The notes below the pieces were generated by a model that ran no database searches, was not told the origin of the DNA, and worked only from the letters and a program-made list of their open reading frames with translations. 64,000 nucleotides of DNA from Raphanus sativus (taxonomy: Eukaryota > Streptophyta > Magnoliopsida > Brassicales > Brassicaceae). The position numbers and the translations under genes were made by a program. Of this stretch, positions 1-12,000 are shown one piece after another. The stretch spans positions 26,677,848 through 26,741,847 of the forward strand of contig NC_079512.1 in assembly GCF_000801105.2 (NCBI RefSeq). Reading direction: 5' to 3'. Numbering within the stretch: the first letter of the stretch is position 1; the number at the start of each line of letters is the position of its first letter.

Positions 1-1816
1 TTGTTGGTTTTGGTGCATAATCTTCATCTTTGAGACGTTTCTGCATGTTTTGAGCTTCCTCTGTTTGTTCTTGTGCTACCTGATAAATAACAAAAAGGAA
101 CAAACAGTTCATAATGAGCTTTAAGGTGAAAGATGAAGTAGGAGAGAGATCATACACATTACCTGAATCTGAGCTTCAAGATTCTTCAGTTCAGATTCCT
201 GTTCGCGTAGTGCGTCTTTGAGCTGGTTTACAAGGGAGGTTCTACTTCCTTGAACGGATTTGAGTTTCTCAATACATTGTCTCAAAAGGTATTCTTCCTC
301 TTCCAGTTGTTTCGCCAGTGATTTTCTCTTCGGGTTGTCTTTCACTGGAGAGAGAGAGAGAGAGAGAGACATAATAAACATATGAATTCAGAGAGAGAAA
401 CAAGTGCAGGTAGTAGAAAAAAAGAACAGATTTGTGTTACCAGTAGAGAAAGCTTCTTCAACATCTTTTTCCATCTTCCTGATTCGTTTAACAGCAGACT
501 TGCATTTACTCATCTCAGCTTCTTCATTTGAGTTTTCAGCAACAACCAAATGATATGCTGATGCTATCTTCTCAGCTACACCTCCACTTGATAGTTTCTG
601 CTTATGAAACCAGAAAAAAAAATCTCTTATGAAACATGACTGATATCAAAAAAGAAGAAAAGGAAACCTAGGCGTTTTAGTGTTTGTCTTTTTTACCGTT
701 CTGGACGACTTTGAATCACGTTTAGAGGATTTGGATCCACGGGATCGCTTCTTGGTGACATCAAGTGGGAGAGGGCAATCTTCACCAAGCATCGCGTCTC
801 TAAGATTCTTAGAACGTGATCCAAACACTTTTCTTTCTTCCCATATCTTGACCTACAATAAACAAGTAAACAAAATACTTGTTTAATTCAGGTTTCAACC
901 TCACAAACACTTTAATTAACTTTTCTCCGTATAGAGAAAGGCATCACACACACTCAATGTTCAAAAAAAAACGGTAGGCGATCTATAAGAGATTATTTAT
1001 TAGGCGTGTATGACTGATTTTAAAAATAAAATAAAAAAATCAAATCACTCAAATAAAAATCGTTTCCTCTAGATATGATTCTCAAGAACGTTTAATAAAT
1101 TCATCCAAGCATCAATCATCACAGCATCCCATATGAGACATAAACATAAACATACTTAAAAAGAACAACTTGCACAGAAGAAACAAATGCTCAGACATAA
1201 ACCTATTTGCAAACAAACCACACTGATCACACAAAGTAACATACTCATTGACAAACACTAAAACATCTTCTTCTCAACATTGACAAACAAAAAAAAAAGC
1301 ATTCACAGAGATTAAGATGGAAGAGAAAAACAGAGTGTTCTGTACCAGACGGGAGACAACGCCTTTGCCACGATCATCACCCTGAGAAACAGCAATGTCT
1401 TTGACCGCCTTGGGGAGAACATTCCAGAACTCGTCCACGAACTCGTTGCCCTGACGCTTACTGTTCTGAAGAATATCATTAGCCAAATACAAGAGAGGCA
1501 CTTTCTGAGCCATCTCCGTGCTGTGAAACTGTTTCTCCCATGTCGTCACGATCAATTCAGCTTTGACCCGATTGAATATACACCAATGCGATAACGCTTA
1601 TAACGAGTCAAAGAACCACAAAAAGATCGAAACTTTTTTTTTACAATAAGAGATCTATTATATATAACTGAGGATAAATAAAGTCGATAACTTTAAATGA
1701 TGGTTGCAAAAATAATTAAGAAGAAAAAAAAGAAGGATACTTTCGATGGACTGTTGAGTGCTGTTGAGCTTCGCGAGCTTATCGATTAGGATCTCTTCGC
1801 TGAATACACTACTCAT
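1..1816 (-). CDS. CID/RPR-domain protein, Pol II CTD-binding (3' end outside window)
   Basis: Six exons are visible: 1741-1816, 1346-1596, 697-852, 441-600, 163-344 and 1-79, with GT..AG introns and a continuous frame. The gene runs off the left edge. The product starts MSSVFSEEILIDKLAKLNST and continues with a helical CID domain (about residues 1-130) that includes HWCIFNRVKAEL, TTWEKQFHSTE, VPLLYLANDILQNSKRQG and FWNVLPKAVKD. This is the signature of the RTT103/RPRD1/PCF11 CTD-interacting family. A basic Lys/Ser/Arg stretch follows (exon 3), then a long Glu-rich coiled coil (exons 4-6). Family members bind phosphorylated RNA polymerase II CTD in the nucleus and act in termination and 3'-end processing. 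The best match by memory is the ENTH/VHS-annotated At5g10060 (paralogue At5g65180). A shorter leader ORF upstream is rejected because family similarity begins at the ATG at 1816. The C-terminal part is unseen. Confidence 0.9.
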
Positions 1817-2667
1817 CTGTTTAAGGGAATATCTGCAAAGACGTAGAGGTTTTGGGAGGAGGGAAAGGAGAAGCTGAGATTGTGTGTGAGAGAGAGAGAG
1901 GAGAACGCGGCGGAGAGAGAGAAAGAGAAACCCTAGAACAGTCACGCAGGCGAAAGCAGATGATTAGGAATAGAGGATGACCTGAAAACGACGACGTTTG
2001 ACGCAGATAAGAGTGGAAAGCTGTGTTTTATTTTGTTTCCATAATTTTCTTTTGTTCTTCAGATTTTTTTTTTGTTTTTACCTAAAAAGAGTGTTGACTT
2101 CAAGAGAATATTTTTATATTAATTAAATTAATAATATTAAGAATACACCAAAACTATAATTTTTTATTAATTTATTAATATATTAACTCAACCAAAAACT
2201 TAATTTAAAACTATAAAATTATATTATTTTATAAAGATTTTTAGTATATATTAATTTATAAAACATTATTTAAAAAAATTATATTGTACTTCAAGATAAT
2301 TTACACACCACAAGAATGTTACTATAACGATGATCCTAGCTGTTGTCATCATCTTCATCGTAATCCTCAAGATTCATCACATTCTTTACTAACATCTACA
2401 CTCACCTTATCGAAATATTCTAGACAAACAAACTTGCAAATACAATATAGACTCCCGAACAAATTATCTAGGACGTAATAAAAGGTTAAAATCTTTGTTC
2501 TTGATTGTTATGTAATGAAACTCAAATGTATTTACACCGAGAGATAAATTTTGATTGATTAAAGATTCTCATTTATAACTGGCCAAAAGTAATACTAAGA
2601 CTAGACTTTCAGTAGGTAACTTCCTGACCAAATCTCATGGTGGCTCTATTTTAATCGCCGGGACATT
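1817..2667. other. Leader/promoter of the CID gene and 3' flank of the TPR gene
   Basis: Positions 1817-1960 are a purine/pyrimidine-rich leader (GAGA-type AGAGAGAG on the plus strand), typical of a plant 5' UTR. From about 2040 to 2310 the DNA is extremely AT-rich. No further gene is recognisable. Confidence 0.5.
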
Positions 2668-5021
2668 TCAAGAGTCATGTCCACGGCGTTGCACTAGCTG
2701 CATCTTAGACTCCGACAATGCTCTGAGTACTTCCTCGTCTTCTGGTGTCTCTTTTCTCAGTATCTCGTAGTCTCCAATAGCTGCTTCCCAGTTCCCAAGC
2801 TGCAACCACACAAAAATAACTCATTAATATTATACCATCATAATTGCCAAAAAAAAAAAACACAAACTGTATTTCAAAAGACTATCACATATTCTTCCCT
2901 CTTTTTCATTTTAAATATGTTTTAAAAATAGTTTTTCTTTAAAATAAATTATAATCTTAAATTTCTATGCAAAAATTGTTATTTGTTGTCTGTCATCGTT
3001 TTATTATGTAGTATAGTTTTAATTGATTGAATTAGTTGTAATAAATGGTGTTTTTATGAAAAACTAGGTTAAAAAAAGTTCGTAAAATTCTTACAAAAAC
3101 CTCAACATCACTTTTACCTTAGCGTTACAGTCGGCTCTTCTCAGTCGAGCCTTGGTGTACGCAGGACGGACGGTGAGTGCAGCCGTGGAATCCTCTAGGG
3201 CTCTATGGAACTGTCCCATTTTGGATAGACAAGCTGCTCTGTTACATAGCAAGACTGAGTTTCTAGAGTCATGGTCTAACCCTTCACCATAAGCTGCGCT
3301 AGCTTCTTGAAACCGTCCAGCTTTGAAGAAATCATTGCCTTTTGATCTGGCGGCTGTGACCGCCTGCACACGCCGGAGAACCATGCTTACTTCCCTGTTG
3401 TTCCTGTCCAGCTTGTTAGCTCGTTGAATCGCCTCAACTGCTTCTCCAAATCTGTTTCGACACAAACCGCTTAAACCATGATATCATCTCAACATAACTG
3501 GTAAAAGATAAAGAGACATTCAGTTTTCCAAGTAAGTAGGTTTAGTAAATGCTTTTGTTCAGTTTCATTTATAGTAAAAAAAACAAGATAATCTATTTAA
3601 CATGTACTACCTTACCAACTAAGAACCTCTTAGTCATTACAGAAATCAAGAAGATTAGAACATTAGAGAGAACAAACCTGCCGGATGACATGTGAACCTG
3701 AGCCCAAACGACCAAGAAACCGGCGTAACCGATCGGTCCGTAGTATTTTGTGCTCATTTCCACATCGAAAACCGGACATCTAGACAAAGCATCATCAGCC
3801 TCTTGATGTCTGTAACTCTTCAAGAATGCCTCTGCTTGCAATGCATATACTTGAGGAGCTGCGTCGGCCCCTGAAGCTATGGTGTTCTCCGTTTCTTTGA
3901 TCAGAGTTTTCCAGTCTCGTAATCTTTTGGCTTCCGTGCATTTGTTGAGATGAGTCTGTACCGTTCTGGCCTTTAAAATGTCTTCTTGATCAGCTTCTGG
4001 ACCCGAATGCTTAACATGATATATCGAATTGTCAACCTCTCCTAACCTATATTGGTTTCATGTTTATTTCCATTTTTAAGAAATGGTGACATTACTTGAA
4101 TAACAAGGTAGGGCTTTGATGAGATTACCTGAGGTACAAGTTAGACAACCGATGGTGAGCTCTATGGTAATGAGGCTCCATTCGAATTGCTTCTCTACAC
4201 TCAAATACTGCTTCAATGATTCTCCCTAATGCTGTTAACGCCGCACTTTTGTTGCTTCGGTACGCAGCCTTTTTTGGATCGATGGCTATAGCAGCATCGT
4301 ACAACGCTAACGCCTCTGCGAAGTTCCCGTTCTTGTAATCTTCATTCCCCATTATCTTTAATGTCTCGGGGTCCATTCGCGTGGATATCGCCCTACACAA
4401 AGATCCTGGCTGATCTTGGTTACTCGAAACCGATGTTTGTCTTTCCTCTTTCATTGTATTCCTCACCCCGTAGCTTCCACCGGTATTACCGTATCCTCTG
4501 TTCTGAACAGTGGTTTGGTTCCCGACCGCTGCTGTTCCTGGCTGCTTCAAGTTCCCAAGGTTGCCAAACATCACATTGCTTGAAGATGCTCGAATCCCTT
4601 TGGCTTTCTGATTGTCGTTGATCATACACTCTAGCTCACCCGATAAACCGATAGATTCCCTTGGCACCTTCTTCGCTTGTTGTTGGACCGGCCATTGATT
4701 ATTAATCTGTTGGTAGTTCCCATTGTTGCCTAACTGATGGTTACTAGAGTTTTGATTCGATGAGGGTTTTGAAATAGGTTTCTGTATCGGTTCAGGTGAG
4801 ACTTTATGATCTTGTTGAAGCTTATTTGGATTTAATTCAGTTCCTGGAGATTTGGTGAACTGAATATTAGCGGTGCAGTCTGTGGAGGCAATGCTGCTAC
4901 TCGTTGTGCTTTTTTGGTTACCCTTATCCGCGGTACATTTCTTGGACCACAAGCCACGTTTACCAAACACAGCACCCAACAGCCCTCGACGGGACCTTTT
5001 CTCCGCCGGCTTTTCTGCCAT
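2668..5021 (-). CDS. TPR13: TPR-repeat protein of the TTL/TPR13 group, 575 aa
   Basis: Four exons (4129-5021, 3678-4046, 3118-3451, 2668-2799) join to 1728 nt, which is 575 codons plus TGA. The start at 5021 is the first ATG; the frame is open further upstream without one. Residues 1-25 are basic with RRGLLGAVFGKRGLWSKK. About residues 40-210 are Ser/Asn/Gln-rich and of low complexity. TPR helices follow, with motifs such as GNEDYKNGNFAEALALYDAA, SNKSAALTALGRI, GNDFFKAGRFQEASAAYGEG and CNRAACLSKMGQFHRALEDS. The protein ends shortly after the last TPRs and lacks the thioredoxin-like C-terminus of the TTL1-4 proteins. It therefore resembles At5g10090 (TPR13) and should act as a co-chaperone or scaffold-type interaction module; partners cannot be told from sequence. 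The gene is complete and its position next to the CID gene fits colinearity. Confidence 0.88.
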
Positions 5022-6676
5022 CCTTGCGCCAGTAGATAGGCACAATCAAGCAAACTCTAGGAAAGGGTTGACAAAAGGTAGATAGAAAAATATAGCAAAC
5101 CAGACCTCAAGGTTTGGTATTTAATTATTTGAAGATGAGAAGGACCCCCATTGTCAACAAGATGGAGGAAGCTCTTTTTATTGCGTGTCCTCTTCTTGAA
5201 CCAATAAGGTTACACAAAATTGCATTGTGATCAAAATAGGTTAAGAAAAACAAAAAGAAGAAGAATGATTTCGCTTTTACTTCTCAGATCGATGTAAGTT
5301 TGTTGATAGACTTGGTGGTGGGTTCTGTTCTTGTCAATTCTTGATCCCTTTTTTTTGTTTCTTCTTTTTTTTTTTGGTTCGTCGTTTTTTTTTTTTTTTC
5401 TATGGCTATTAGCTGGTCTTGCAAGGGAAACGGAAAATGAACCTTAGATTTGTTAGTCAATATTTAGAAAGAAAATGCGAGACTTGTCCAAACAAAAAAG
5501 TCCGAGAATTTCTCAACCTGAATCTATTTTTGCCTTTGGTGGCCTTATGGGGTTCACGTTGGTTAAAAAATTTAGGTGTCTACAACGACGTATGTTGATT
5601 TCGCATAAAACATGAAGTAAAGTGGACTCACCACCTAATCAAACATCTTTGGTGACAAGCTCCTACGTATCTTTGTTGAAAGAACTCTTTTTTTTTTTGC
5701 AAAAATGCGAATTTCATAAAAAATGATAAAGGTTTGTAAATATACAAAAGTGGATATTTGTTAGTATAGTTATAACTCTAGCAAAAAAAAAAACAGAGTT
5801 AAGTCTACACTTGAATGTCCTTTGGTGGTCACTCATATCGCAGCCATGCTTGCATTAGAGGGTGGAGAATTTTACTTTCCTTTTGCCAAGTATTGCATCC
5901 CTTTTGAAGCTAAGGGGTCAATTTTCTTGAGGATAGTGGTTGTTGTCGATGCTTTCCCTTGGTGTAATCTCAAGTTTCTTTCATTCCATATACTGTAAAT
6001 GACTGCCTCAGAAACAAGTCGTTTAAGTGTTCTGGGCCATGTATGCATGGAAACACTTGGGCTACCATTTTTTTTTCACTTGGGCTACAATTGGATTGAT
6101 GATTTTTGAAATGGAATGATGTGGAATGATTTATTTTATTAATTTTATATTTTTCAACATTTATAATGAATGGAATGGAATATTTACAGATATTCAAAAA
6201 ATATATAAAGAAAAACATTCATAAACATTTCTCTATAATTTTGATTATGAATGAATGGAATGAATTTTTTTTTTTCATTTTCAAACTAGTTTCATTCATC
6301 TTATTTATCTATTTAATTCCATTTATTCCATTTCATCCTTCATATTGCGCTTTATGGAAACCGGACATCGTTTTTACGATCAAATATTTCATGCATGCAT
6401 TTTTTTTTTCTTGCCGGCAAATACCACAGACTGCCTTTCTGTTACCGGCAAGTTGCAAGCTTAATTTCCCAACTACTATTTTCTTGTTCTTTTTTTTTTT
6501 TGTGAAAAGGCCTTCATATTTTACTTATTCTTTTCCCCATAATTGTTAGTTACTAATTCTTAAACGATACGCAAAACATCAGTAACTACATTTCCCAAAG
6601 ATATAAAAGACAATTTAAGGTGGACAGGCTCTAACGTAAAGCCTTTGGTAAGCTCATACGAAAGCGTCGTATTAAT

Positions 6677-6717
6677 ATTTGCTGATAGCAACAAAAAAAA
6701 AAAAATTTGCTGATAGC
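6677..6717 (+). mobile_element. Micro-retroposon-like insertion (AAC + A12)
   Basis: The 13 bp repeat ATTTGCTGATAGC occurs at 6677-6689 and 6705-6717. The 15 bp between them read AAC followed by twelve A. The arrangement repeat / few bases / A-tract / repeat is what a target-primed insertion of a nearly completely 5'-truncated poly(A) RNA would leave. Confidence 0.55.
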
Positions 6718-6755
6718 CACCTGATCTCACTAATCCCCGAAATCACTCGCTTACC

Positions 6756-6813
6756 ATATTATCCAATGCTTTTTTTTTTTTTGCTAAAACATATTATTAT
6801 ATTATCCAATGCT
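6756..6813 (-). mobile_element. Micro-retroposon-like insertion (T12 + GCTAAAAC...)
   Basis: The 15 bp repeat ATATTATCCAATGCT lies at 6756-6770 and 6799-6813. The 28 bp insert starts with twelve T and then GCTAAAAC. On the minus strand it ends GTTTTAGC followed by A12. The TTTAGC-A(n) end is the same as in the insertion at 7052-7066. Confidence 0.6.
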
Positions 6814-7034
6814 CCATATCATATCCTACCACATCACTCTCATAAACGTTCAAAATATTTTTTTTTTATTTCTGCTAATAACGATCTACAGCTGTACCAT
6901 GGATTCATGATCATGCTTCACCACCCATGGTTTCAAGATTCGCTTTGACATTTCTACACTTTTTGCAAACATGGTCGCCGACTAAAAATAAAATTAATAA
7001 ACAAATAGTGTATTTTAATTAAGTCGGTGCAATC

Positions 7035-7083
7035 AACTTTGATTTATACTATTTAGCAAAAAAAAAAACTTTGATTTATACTA
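7035..7083 (+). mobile_element. Micro-retroposon-like insertion (TTTAGC + A9)
   Basis: The 17 bp repeat AACTTTGATTTATACTA lies at 7035-7051 and 7067-7083, with TTTAGC plus nine A between. It shares its non-A remnant with the insertion at 6771-6798, which suggests one source family. Confidence 0.6.
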
Positions 7084-7285
7084 ACCTATGGCGTCGTGTG
7101 CCCGCCGGGGATAACTCTTGTCCACCTGAAGAATAATATAAATATTATCTCCGCCACAAAATTACAACGTACGTTTAGCTCAGACTGAACCAGGAACTCT
7201 CGACACGTCCACCATCGCACATGCAGGCCTGCCTGTAAAGAAAAAAAAAATCTTTTATGTATATGTGTGTTTATAATCTAACACC

Positions 7286-7292
7286 TATATAA
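7286..7292 (+). promoter_or_regulatory. Probable TATA box of the EIL4-like gene
   Basis: TATATAA followed by AGGGCTC lies 109-115 bp before the EIL4 start codon, a normal distance for a plant core promoter with a leader of about 80 nt. Confidence 0.5.
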
Positions 7293-7400
7293 AGGGCTCT
7301 CAATTTAACAAAAGTTGGTGTAAGTACGGACAATAACCTCAATCACATATAATACACTAAAGTCCGTGACTCGAAATCTGACGATGGACTGAAAATAAAA

Positions 7401-8759
7401 ATGGTGGAAGTCGAAGAACTGGAATCACTTAGTCCGGTTGAAGACGCAGATGAAGGAGAAGAAGATGAGGAGATAAGCTATGATGACCTCAAAAGACGCA
7501 TGTGGAAAGACCAAAACCTCATGGAGAAGCTCAAGCAGCAGAAACGAGACAACACCGACGTCATTTCGATCTCGACGCACCGAGCAGAAGCTTCGCGTCG
7601 CAAGAAGATGGCTCGTTCACAAGACTCGGTGTTGAAGTACATGATGAAGATCATGGAGGTTTGTAAAGCCAAAGGGTTTGTCTACGGTATCGTACCGGAA
7701 AAGGGTAAACCGATAACCGGTTCTTCCGATAGCTTAAGACGTTGGTGGAAAGAAAACGTTCAGTTCGACCAAAACGCTCCAAACGCTGTTTCTGATTACC
7801 TAACACTCGCGGCTGCTGCGGCGGCTGAGCTGATCGAGAAGGAACCATCGAGTTTATTACACATGTTACAAGAGTTACAAGACACGACTCTAGGGTCGTT
7901 GTTATCGGCGTTAATGCAACACTGCGCGCCGCCGCAACGACGGTTTCCGCTAGAAAAAGGCATCGCGCCTCCGTGGTGGCCGACGGGTAGGGAGCTTTGG
8001 TGGGGGGAGCAAGGAGCGGCTCACGAGCAAGGCGTGCCGCCGTATCGAAAGCCGCACGATTTGAGGAAGTCTTGGAAAGTTAGCGTTCTCGCGGCTGTGA
8101 TCAAACACATGTCGCCGAACTTGGGAAGAGTGAGACGTCTCGCGAGGCAATCCAAATGTTTACAAGATAAGATGATGGCTAGAGAGACCGATACTTGGTC
8201 GCGAGTATTAAACCAAGAAGAGGCTCTTCTCAATATCAAAGACCTCGTTATCTCGGAGGATCAAGAAGCTTCCGGTTCCAAGACCAAGAGAAAAGGTGAG
8301 TTTATGGAACCTTCTAAGAGTGTTTACACTTGCCAAAACTCGAGTTGTCCTCAGAGTGATGCGAGTTTTGGATTCATGGACAAGAACTCGAGAACAGGCC
8401 ATGAGATCCAGTGTCTCTACGGGTCTTCGAGCCAGAGCACGGGAGATACAAGATCCGTGCTCGAGACAGCACCAAGTATTGGTACTAATACGACTAGTGA
8501 AGATGATTACAGTGCCAGTTCGAGCACAATGGGAAAGCGAGATGATGATGATCATAGCAATTGGTTGGATTATTTATGGTTCGAGAGGATGCAACACGAG
8601 TTTAATTGCTCTAGGAGATTCGAAGATGATGATGGTACTGCGGTGGATTTGAACCAGTTACTGGAATCAGATCAGTCGTCTCACAATGTGAACCAGAATA
8701 ATTTTTCAGTTTGGGATATGGGTTGTGAAGACAAAGACATATATATGTTCGATTATTAA
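7401..8759 (+). CDS. EIL4: EIN3/EIL-family transcription factor, 452 aa, intronless
   Basis: A single exon runs from ATG at 7401 to TAA at 8757-8759. Like other EIN3/EIL genes it has no introns. The N-terminus is acidic (about residues 1-25). The plant-specific EIN3 DNA-binding domain then covers about residues 28-280: [88 protein letters not shown] and [20 protein letters not shown]. The C-terminal third is Ser/Asp-rich and poorly conserved. EIN3/EIL proteins bind EIN3-binding sites in ethylene-response promoters in the nucleus. This one best fits the divergent EIL4 (At5g10120), which lies at the same colinear position and is of similar length. No frameshift or missing block is visible, so it is probably functional, but its targets are not deducible. 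Confidence 0.92.
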   Translation: MVEVEELESLSPVEDADEGEEDEEISYDDLKRRMWKDQNLMEKLKQQKRDNTDVISISTHRAEASRRKKMARSQDSVLKYMMKIMEVCKAKGFVYGIVPEKGKPITGSSDSLRRWWKENVQFDQNAPNAVSDYLTLAAAAAAELIEKEPSSLLHMLQELQDTTLGSLLSALMQHCAPPQRRFPLEKGIAPPWWPTGRELWWGEQGAAHEQGVPPYRKPHDLRKSWKVSVLAAVIKHMSPNLGRVRRLARQSKCLQDKMMARETDTWSRVLNQEEALLNIKDLVISEDQEASGSKTKRKGEFMEPSKSVYTCQNSSCPQSDASFGFMDKNSRTGHEIQCLYGSSSQSTGDTRSVLETAPSIGTNTTSEDDYSASSSTMGKRDDDDHSNWLDYLWFERMQHEFNCSRRFEDDDGTAVDLNQLLESDQSSHNVNQNNFSVWDMGCEDKDIYMFDY

Positions 8760-8897
8760 GAAAATTGTCACTAAAGATTAAGTCTCTAGTGTGCTTTACA
8801 TGTACCCGGTCAAAACTTTATGCACTTGTACTCCTTAGTTACAGCTATCCACCAATGCAATAGAATAGTTCATAGATCTAGTTCTCATAAGCAATAA
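8760..8897 (+). other. EIL4 3' flank
   Basis: Short AT-rich 3' region ending where Helitron-derived sequence begins. No separate feature seen. Confidence 0.4.
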
Positions 8898-9239
8898 TCT
8901 ATTCTATTAATTCTTCAACATGTCCAATTGATATTAGTTAAGTCCAATTAAAAAATAACAGGGAAGCTATATTTAACTGCTTGCATATAAATATAACTGC
9001 CTATTTATAATCTTGCTTTAATAACACAACGAGAAGGAATTTCCATAATAACTAAATTCCTGTTTTTTTAGGACTATGCAGATAGCAATTCTACATTTAA
9101 TTAACGTTAATATACGTGTGTTGACAAAACAAAACATATATGTACATGTTTCATATATTAATACATTTTATATGATATTTTTATTAAATGAGTAATAAGA
9201 GATTTTAATAATTGTATTAGATTTTCATTCGTATTTTAA

Positions 9240-9240
<1 letters not shown>

Positions 9241-9285
<45 letters not shown>

Positions 9286-9288
9286 TTG
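9241..9288. repeat. (TA)n microsatellite followed by T-tract
   Basis: About 18 TA units and then eleven T inside Helitron-derived DNA. Confidence 0.85.
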
Positions 9289-10608
9289 AAATAATTTTTA
9301 TGTTTGTGTATTCTTTAGTCATATTTGTATTTTCGTTGTATGATATTTACTTTAAATGTTTAATAAAAGGTTTTAATAATAGTATTTAAATAATTAGAAT
9401 ATATATATATATCAATAGGTCATGTTCCTCTTTTAATAGTTTTGATTAAATAGTTAAACGACACCTATATAATAGGTCATGATTGTGTTTCAATATAATA
9501 GACTAGATTTTTACTCGCTCTTATATTTTTATTGTACATTATTTTAGAAATTTAAATTTTATTTTTGTATTCTTTTGTAATCGTACCTATTTTTAAAAAC
9601 ACAAATATGATTACGAAAGAATAAAAAGAAATAAAAATTGATTTTTAAAAAAAATGTAAAACAAAAAATATACACGCTCTTTGAAAGGCGGATCAAAATC
9701 TAATCTATCTAATCTATTCTATTAATTCTCCAGCATGACCAATTGATAAATGTTAGGTCCAATTAATTATTTTATAAAAATTTAGAAAAAGTTAAGCTTT
9801 TACATAATTATATCTTTCTGTTTAATAAAACCCCACGATCTTATAAAGGAATTCTAAGCAGTTACTTTTTGCTCAATAGAGAAACAGTTCAAATTACGTA
9901 TGTCTTTTTCGTGTATCAAAGTTTCGTGTTTGATTTATTCTCAACTAATACTATGAAACCCAGATTATGAAAACAATCTCTGCAACCATTGCACTGTATC
10001 AGAGACAATTACATATAATTGGACTGTCACGTATACATAAAAGCATGAGGAATGTGTATTGTATTTGTATTTGTTAACCATGGGGGTTTCTCAAAATCGA
10101 ACAATAAAACGGAAGCATCATTTTTAAAATTCTTTTTGGGTTCTAGAGTTTGAAACTCAGTATTATGTGTCAAATCTGTAAGATTTAATCATAAAATCAA
10201 CGAAAACACATAATAATAGATGGATTCTATAAGAAAAAACAATGGCAGCCGTAAAACTCTGTTCCGTTAACCAAATTAGATTGTTAACCTGATTAGACGG
10301 GTGAAGAAGATAAGAAAATTTACATTTATGCCATTAATGAAAAAAAGTAAAAAAAGTAAAAAAACAAAAAACAAAAAAAAACGTTAAAGAATAGTCGGAC
10401 AAGGGTTACTACAACAGGAGCGTGCATTGTTTATAAAGTCATATACATATCAAATGTGAGATTTTTATAAATAAAATCAAACATGATCCAAAAACATTTA
10501 ATTAACCAAACAAATATGCTTTGTTTTCAACATATAGTTCAAAATTTTAATTAAAAAACCAACAAATTTGTAACTACATCCATGTATCTTATTTAATCAA
10601 ACCAAAAA

Positions 10609-10836
10609 TCTATTCTATTAAATTATGAACATTACTTATATATAGGTTTACTCTAACTATTATTTTTCTTTATTTAAAGATCAAAATTAAAGGTCTTAAA
10701 ATTAATTAGAATAGATTTTGATTAATATTATACATAAATATTATTAAAAAGAAAAACAAAAATATAATTACAAAAAATTAAATTTCTAAAACATATAAAA
10801 AAAATATACCCGCCATTTGAGAACGAGTCAAAATCT
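10609..10836 (+). mobile_element. Helitron copy with degraded 3' end
   Basis: Starts TCTATTCTATTAA. It ends with a mutated hairpin (CCCGCCATTTGAGAACGAG) and AAAATCTA where the intact copy has AAAATCTAGT. It is about 228 bp, nearly the length of the better copy at 11739-11963. The 5' end of the next copy begins directly at its 3' end. Confidence 0.55.
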
Positions 10837-10846
10837 ATCAATACTA

Positions 10847-11094
10847 CTCCCTCTGTTCCAAAATACTTGATGTTTTGGGTATATGCACAAGAATTAAGGT
10901 ACACACTCTTTTCTAAAAAGTGACATTAAAAATATAAATCAAAATTACTTCATCCAATCATTAAAAATAAGTATTAAATATCATTGGTCACACAATTTTC
11001 AATACAACAAAGATTAATATAAAAACATCAAACATCATATATTTTGAAACATCAAAAACTCTCTAAAACATCATTTATTTTGAAACAGAGGGAG
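10847..11094. mobile_element. Stowaway-type MITE, 248 bp
   Basis: Terminal inverted repeats begin CTCCCTCTGTTCCAAAATA on the left and end TATTTTGAAACAGAGGGAG on the right. The TA dinucleotides at 10845-10846 and 11095-11096 are the target duplication. Size, TIR and TA target are those of Stowaway (Tc1/mariner-related) MITEs. It interrupts the 5' end of a Helitron copy. Confidence 0.88.
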
Positions 11095-11738
11095 TATTAA
11101 ATTAGCAACATGACCAATTGATATATGTTGAGTCCAAATTAAAATATAACTACGTCTAAAATATAACTGCATAAAATAAACTATAACTGCATATAAAATA
11201 TAACAACTACCAAAAATCCTATTTTAAGGTTCGTGTAGGTTGCCAGGGAGAATAATAAAGTGGCGGGTATATTTTGAAATGTTTTACTTTAGTTTTACTT
11301 ACATGCAGTTAGTTATAGTTTATTCTCAAAACATTAGTCTTGAGAATAATGTTTTATTTTAGTTTCTATATTTTTATTTTTATTTAACATATAAAATATT
11401 AAAAGTAGTTTAGATTATTTAAATATTTTTTTGTAACAAGTTAAGTTAAGATTTATGACATTTAACAGAAAATATCAAAACTTAAAAATTTATAAATATT
11501 TACTGTATAATGTAAATAATAAAATTACACTTTAAATCTAAAATAAACAAAAGTAAAACATTATTAATAAATTTTTGATGACAAAACTGAAAAACTTAAC
11601 TTCTTTATGAAAACATTAAAGAAAACAGTTTTTAAAGCCATAACTAAAAATTAAAAAAGTAAAATTTATCTATTGGTTCAACCAGTGGTTTAACCGGTAA
11701 CCGGGTTTTCGGATTTTAGTGATTTTGTGGATTTTATA

Positions 11739-11963
11739 TCTATTCTTTTAAATTAGTAACATGACCTATTGATATAGGTTCAGTCCAATTATTTTAATAC
11801 ACTGATTAAAACTTTTTACTAATCATTTACGAAAAGTATTATACACAAATATAATTACAAGGGAAAATACAAATATGATTAAAACACAAATATGAAAATT
11901 AAATTTCTATAAAATATAAAACAAAAAATATACCCGCCCTTTGAAGGGCGGGTCAAAATCTAG
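11739..11963 (+). mobile_element. Best-preserved short Helitron, 225 bp
   Basis: Begins TCTATTC after host A and ends TCAAAATCTAG before host T. A perfect GC-rich hairpin (stem CCCGCCCTT/AAGGGCGGG) lies 11 bp before the end. It is far too short to code for Rep/helicase, so it is non-autonomous. Confidence 0.75.
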
Positions 11964-12000
11964 TAAACTTTAAAATTATTCCTTATTGAAATCACTAGTT

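Larger units (their letters stand above)
5022..7400. other. Intergenic region between TPR gene and EIL4
   Basis: No gene is recognisable. The homologues of At5g10100 (trehalose-6-phosphate phosphatase) and At5g10110, expected here from colinearity, were not seen. The region holds T-rich tracts (5350-5400) and three of the short poly(A)/poly(T) insertions flanked by direct repeats, listed separately. The last 150 bp form the EIL4 promoter and leader. Confidence 0.6.
8898..11963 (+). mobile_element. Nest of short non-autonomous Helitrons
   Basis: Near-identical 5' ends beginning TCTATTCTATTAA or TCTATTCTTTTAA recur at 8898, 9713, 10609 and 11739. A fifth, TCTATCAATACTA, starts at 10834 and is split by the Stowaway element. 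Several are followed by related text (ACATGACCAATTGATA, then TCCAATT). Related 3' ends recur near 9703 (degenerate), 10836 (degenerate) and 11963. The last is well kept: GC-rich hairpin CCCGCCCTTTGAAGGGCGGG, then TCAAAATCTAG and host T. No ORF of note lies inside. 5'-TC, a terminal hairpin, CTAG-3' and insertion between A and T are Helitron hallmarks. Confidence 0.65.

Noticed and set aside
601..635. CTTATGAAAC repeat around CAG-A9-TCT in the CID gene intron
   Set aside because: Only 10 bp of repeat and bases on both sides of the A-tract; too weak to count.
6054..6088. CACTTGGGCTAC repeat around CA plus T9
   Set aside because: Resembles the micro-insertions, but the T-tract abuts the wrong repeat for the remnant and the repeat is only 12 bp; slippage is as likely.
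8296..8652. 118-codon ORF in another frame of EIL4, and the minus-strand ORFs over 7478-8555
   Set aside because: Shadows of the EIL4 coding sequence.
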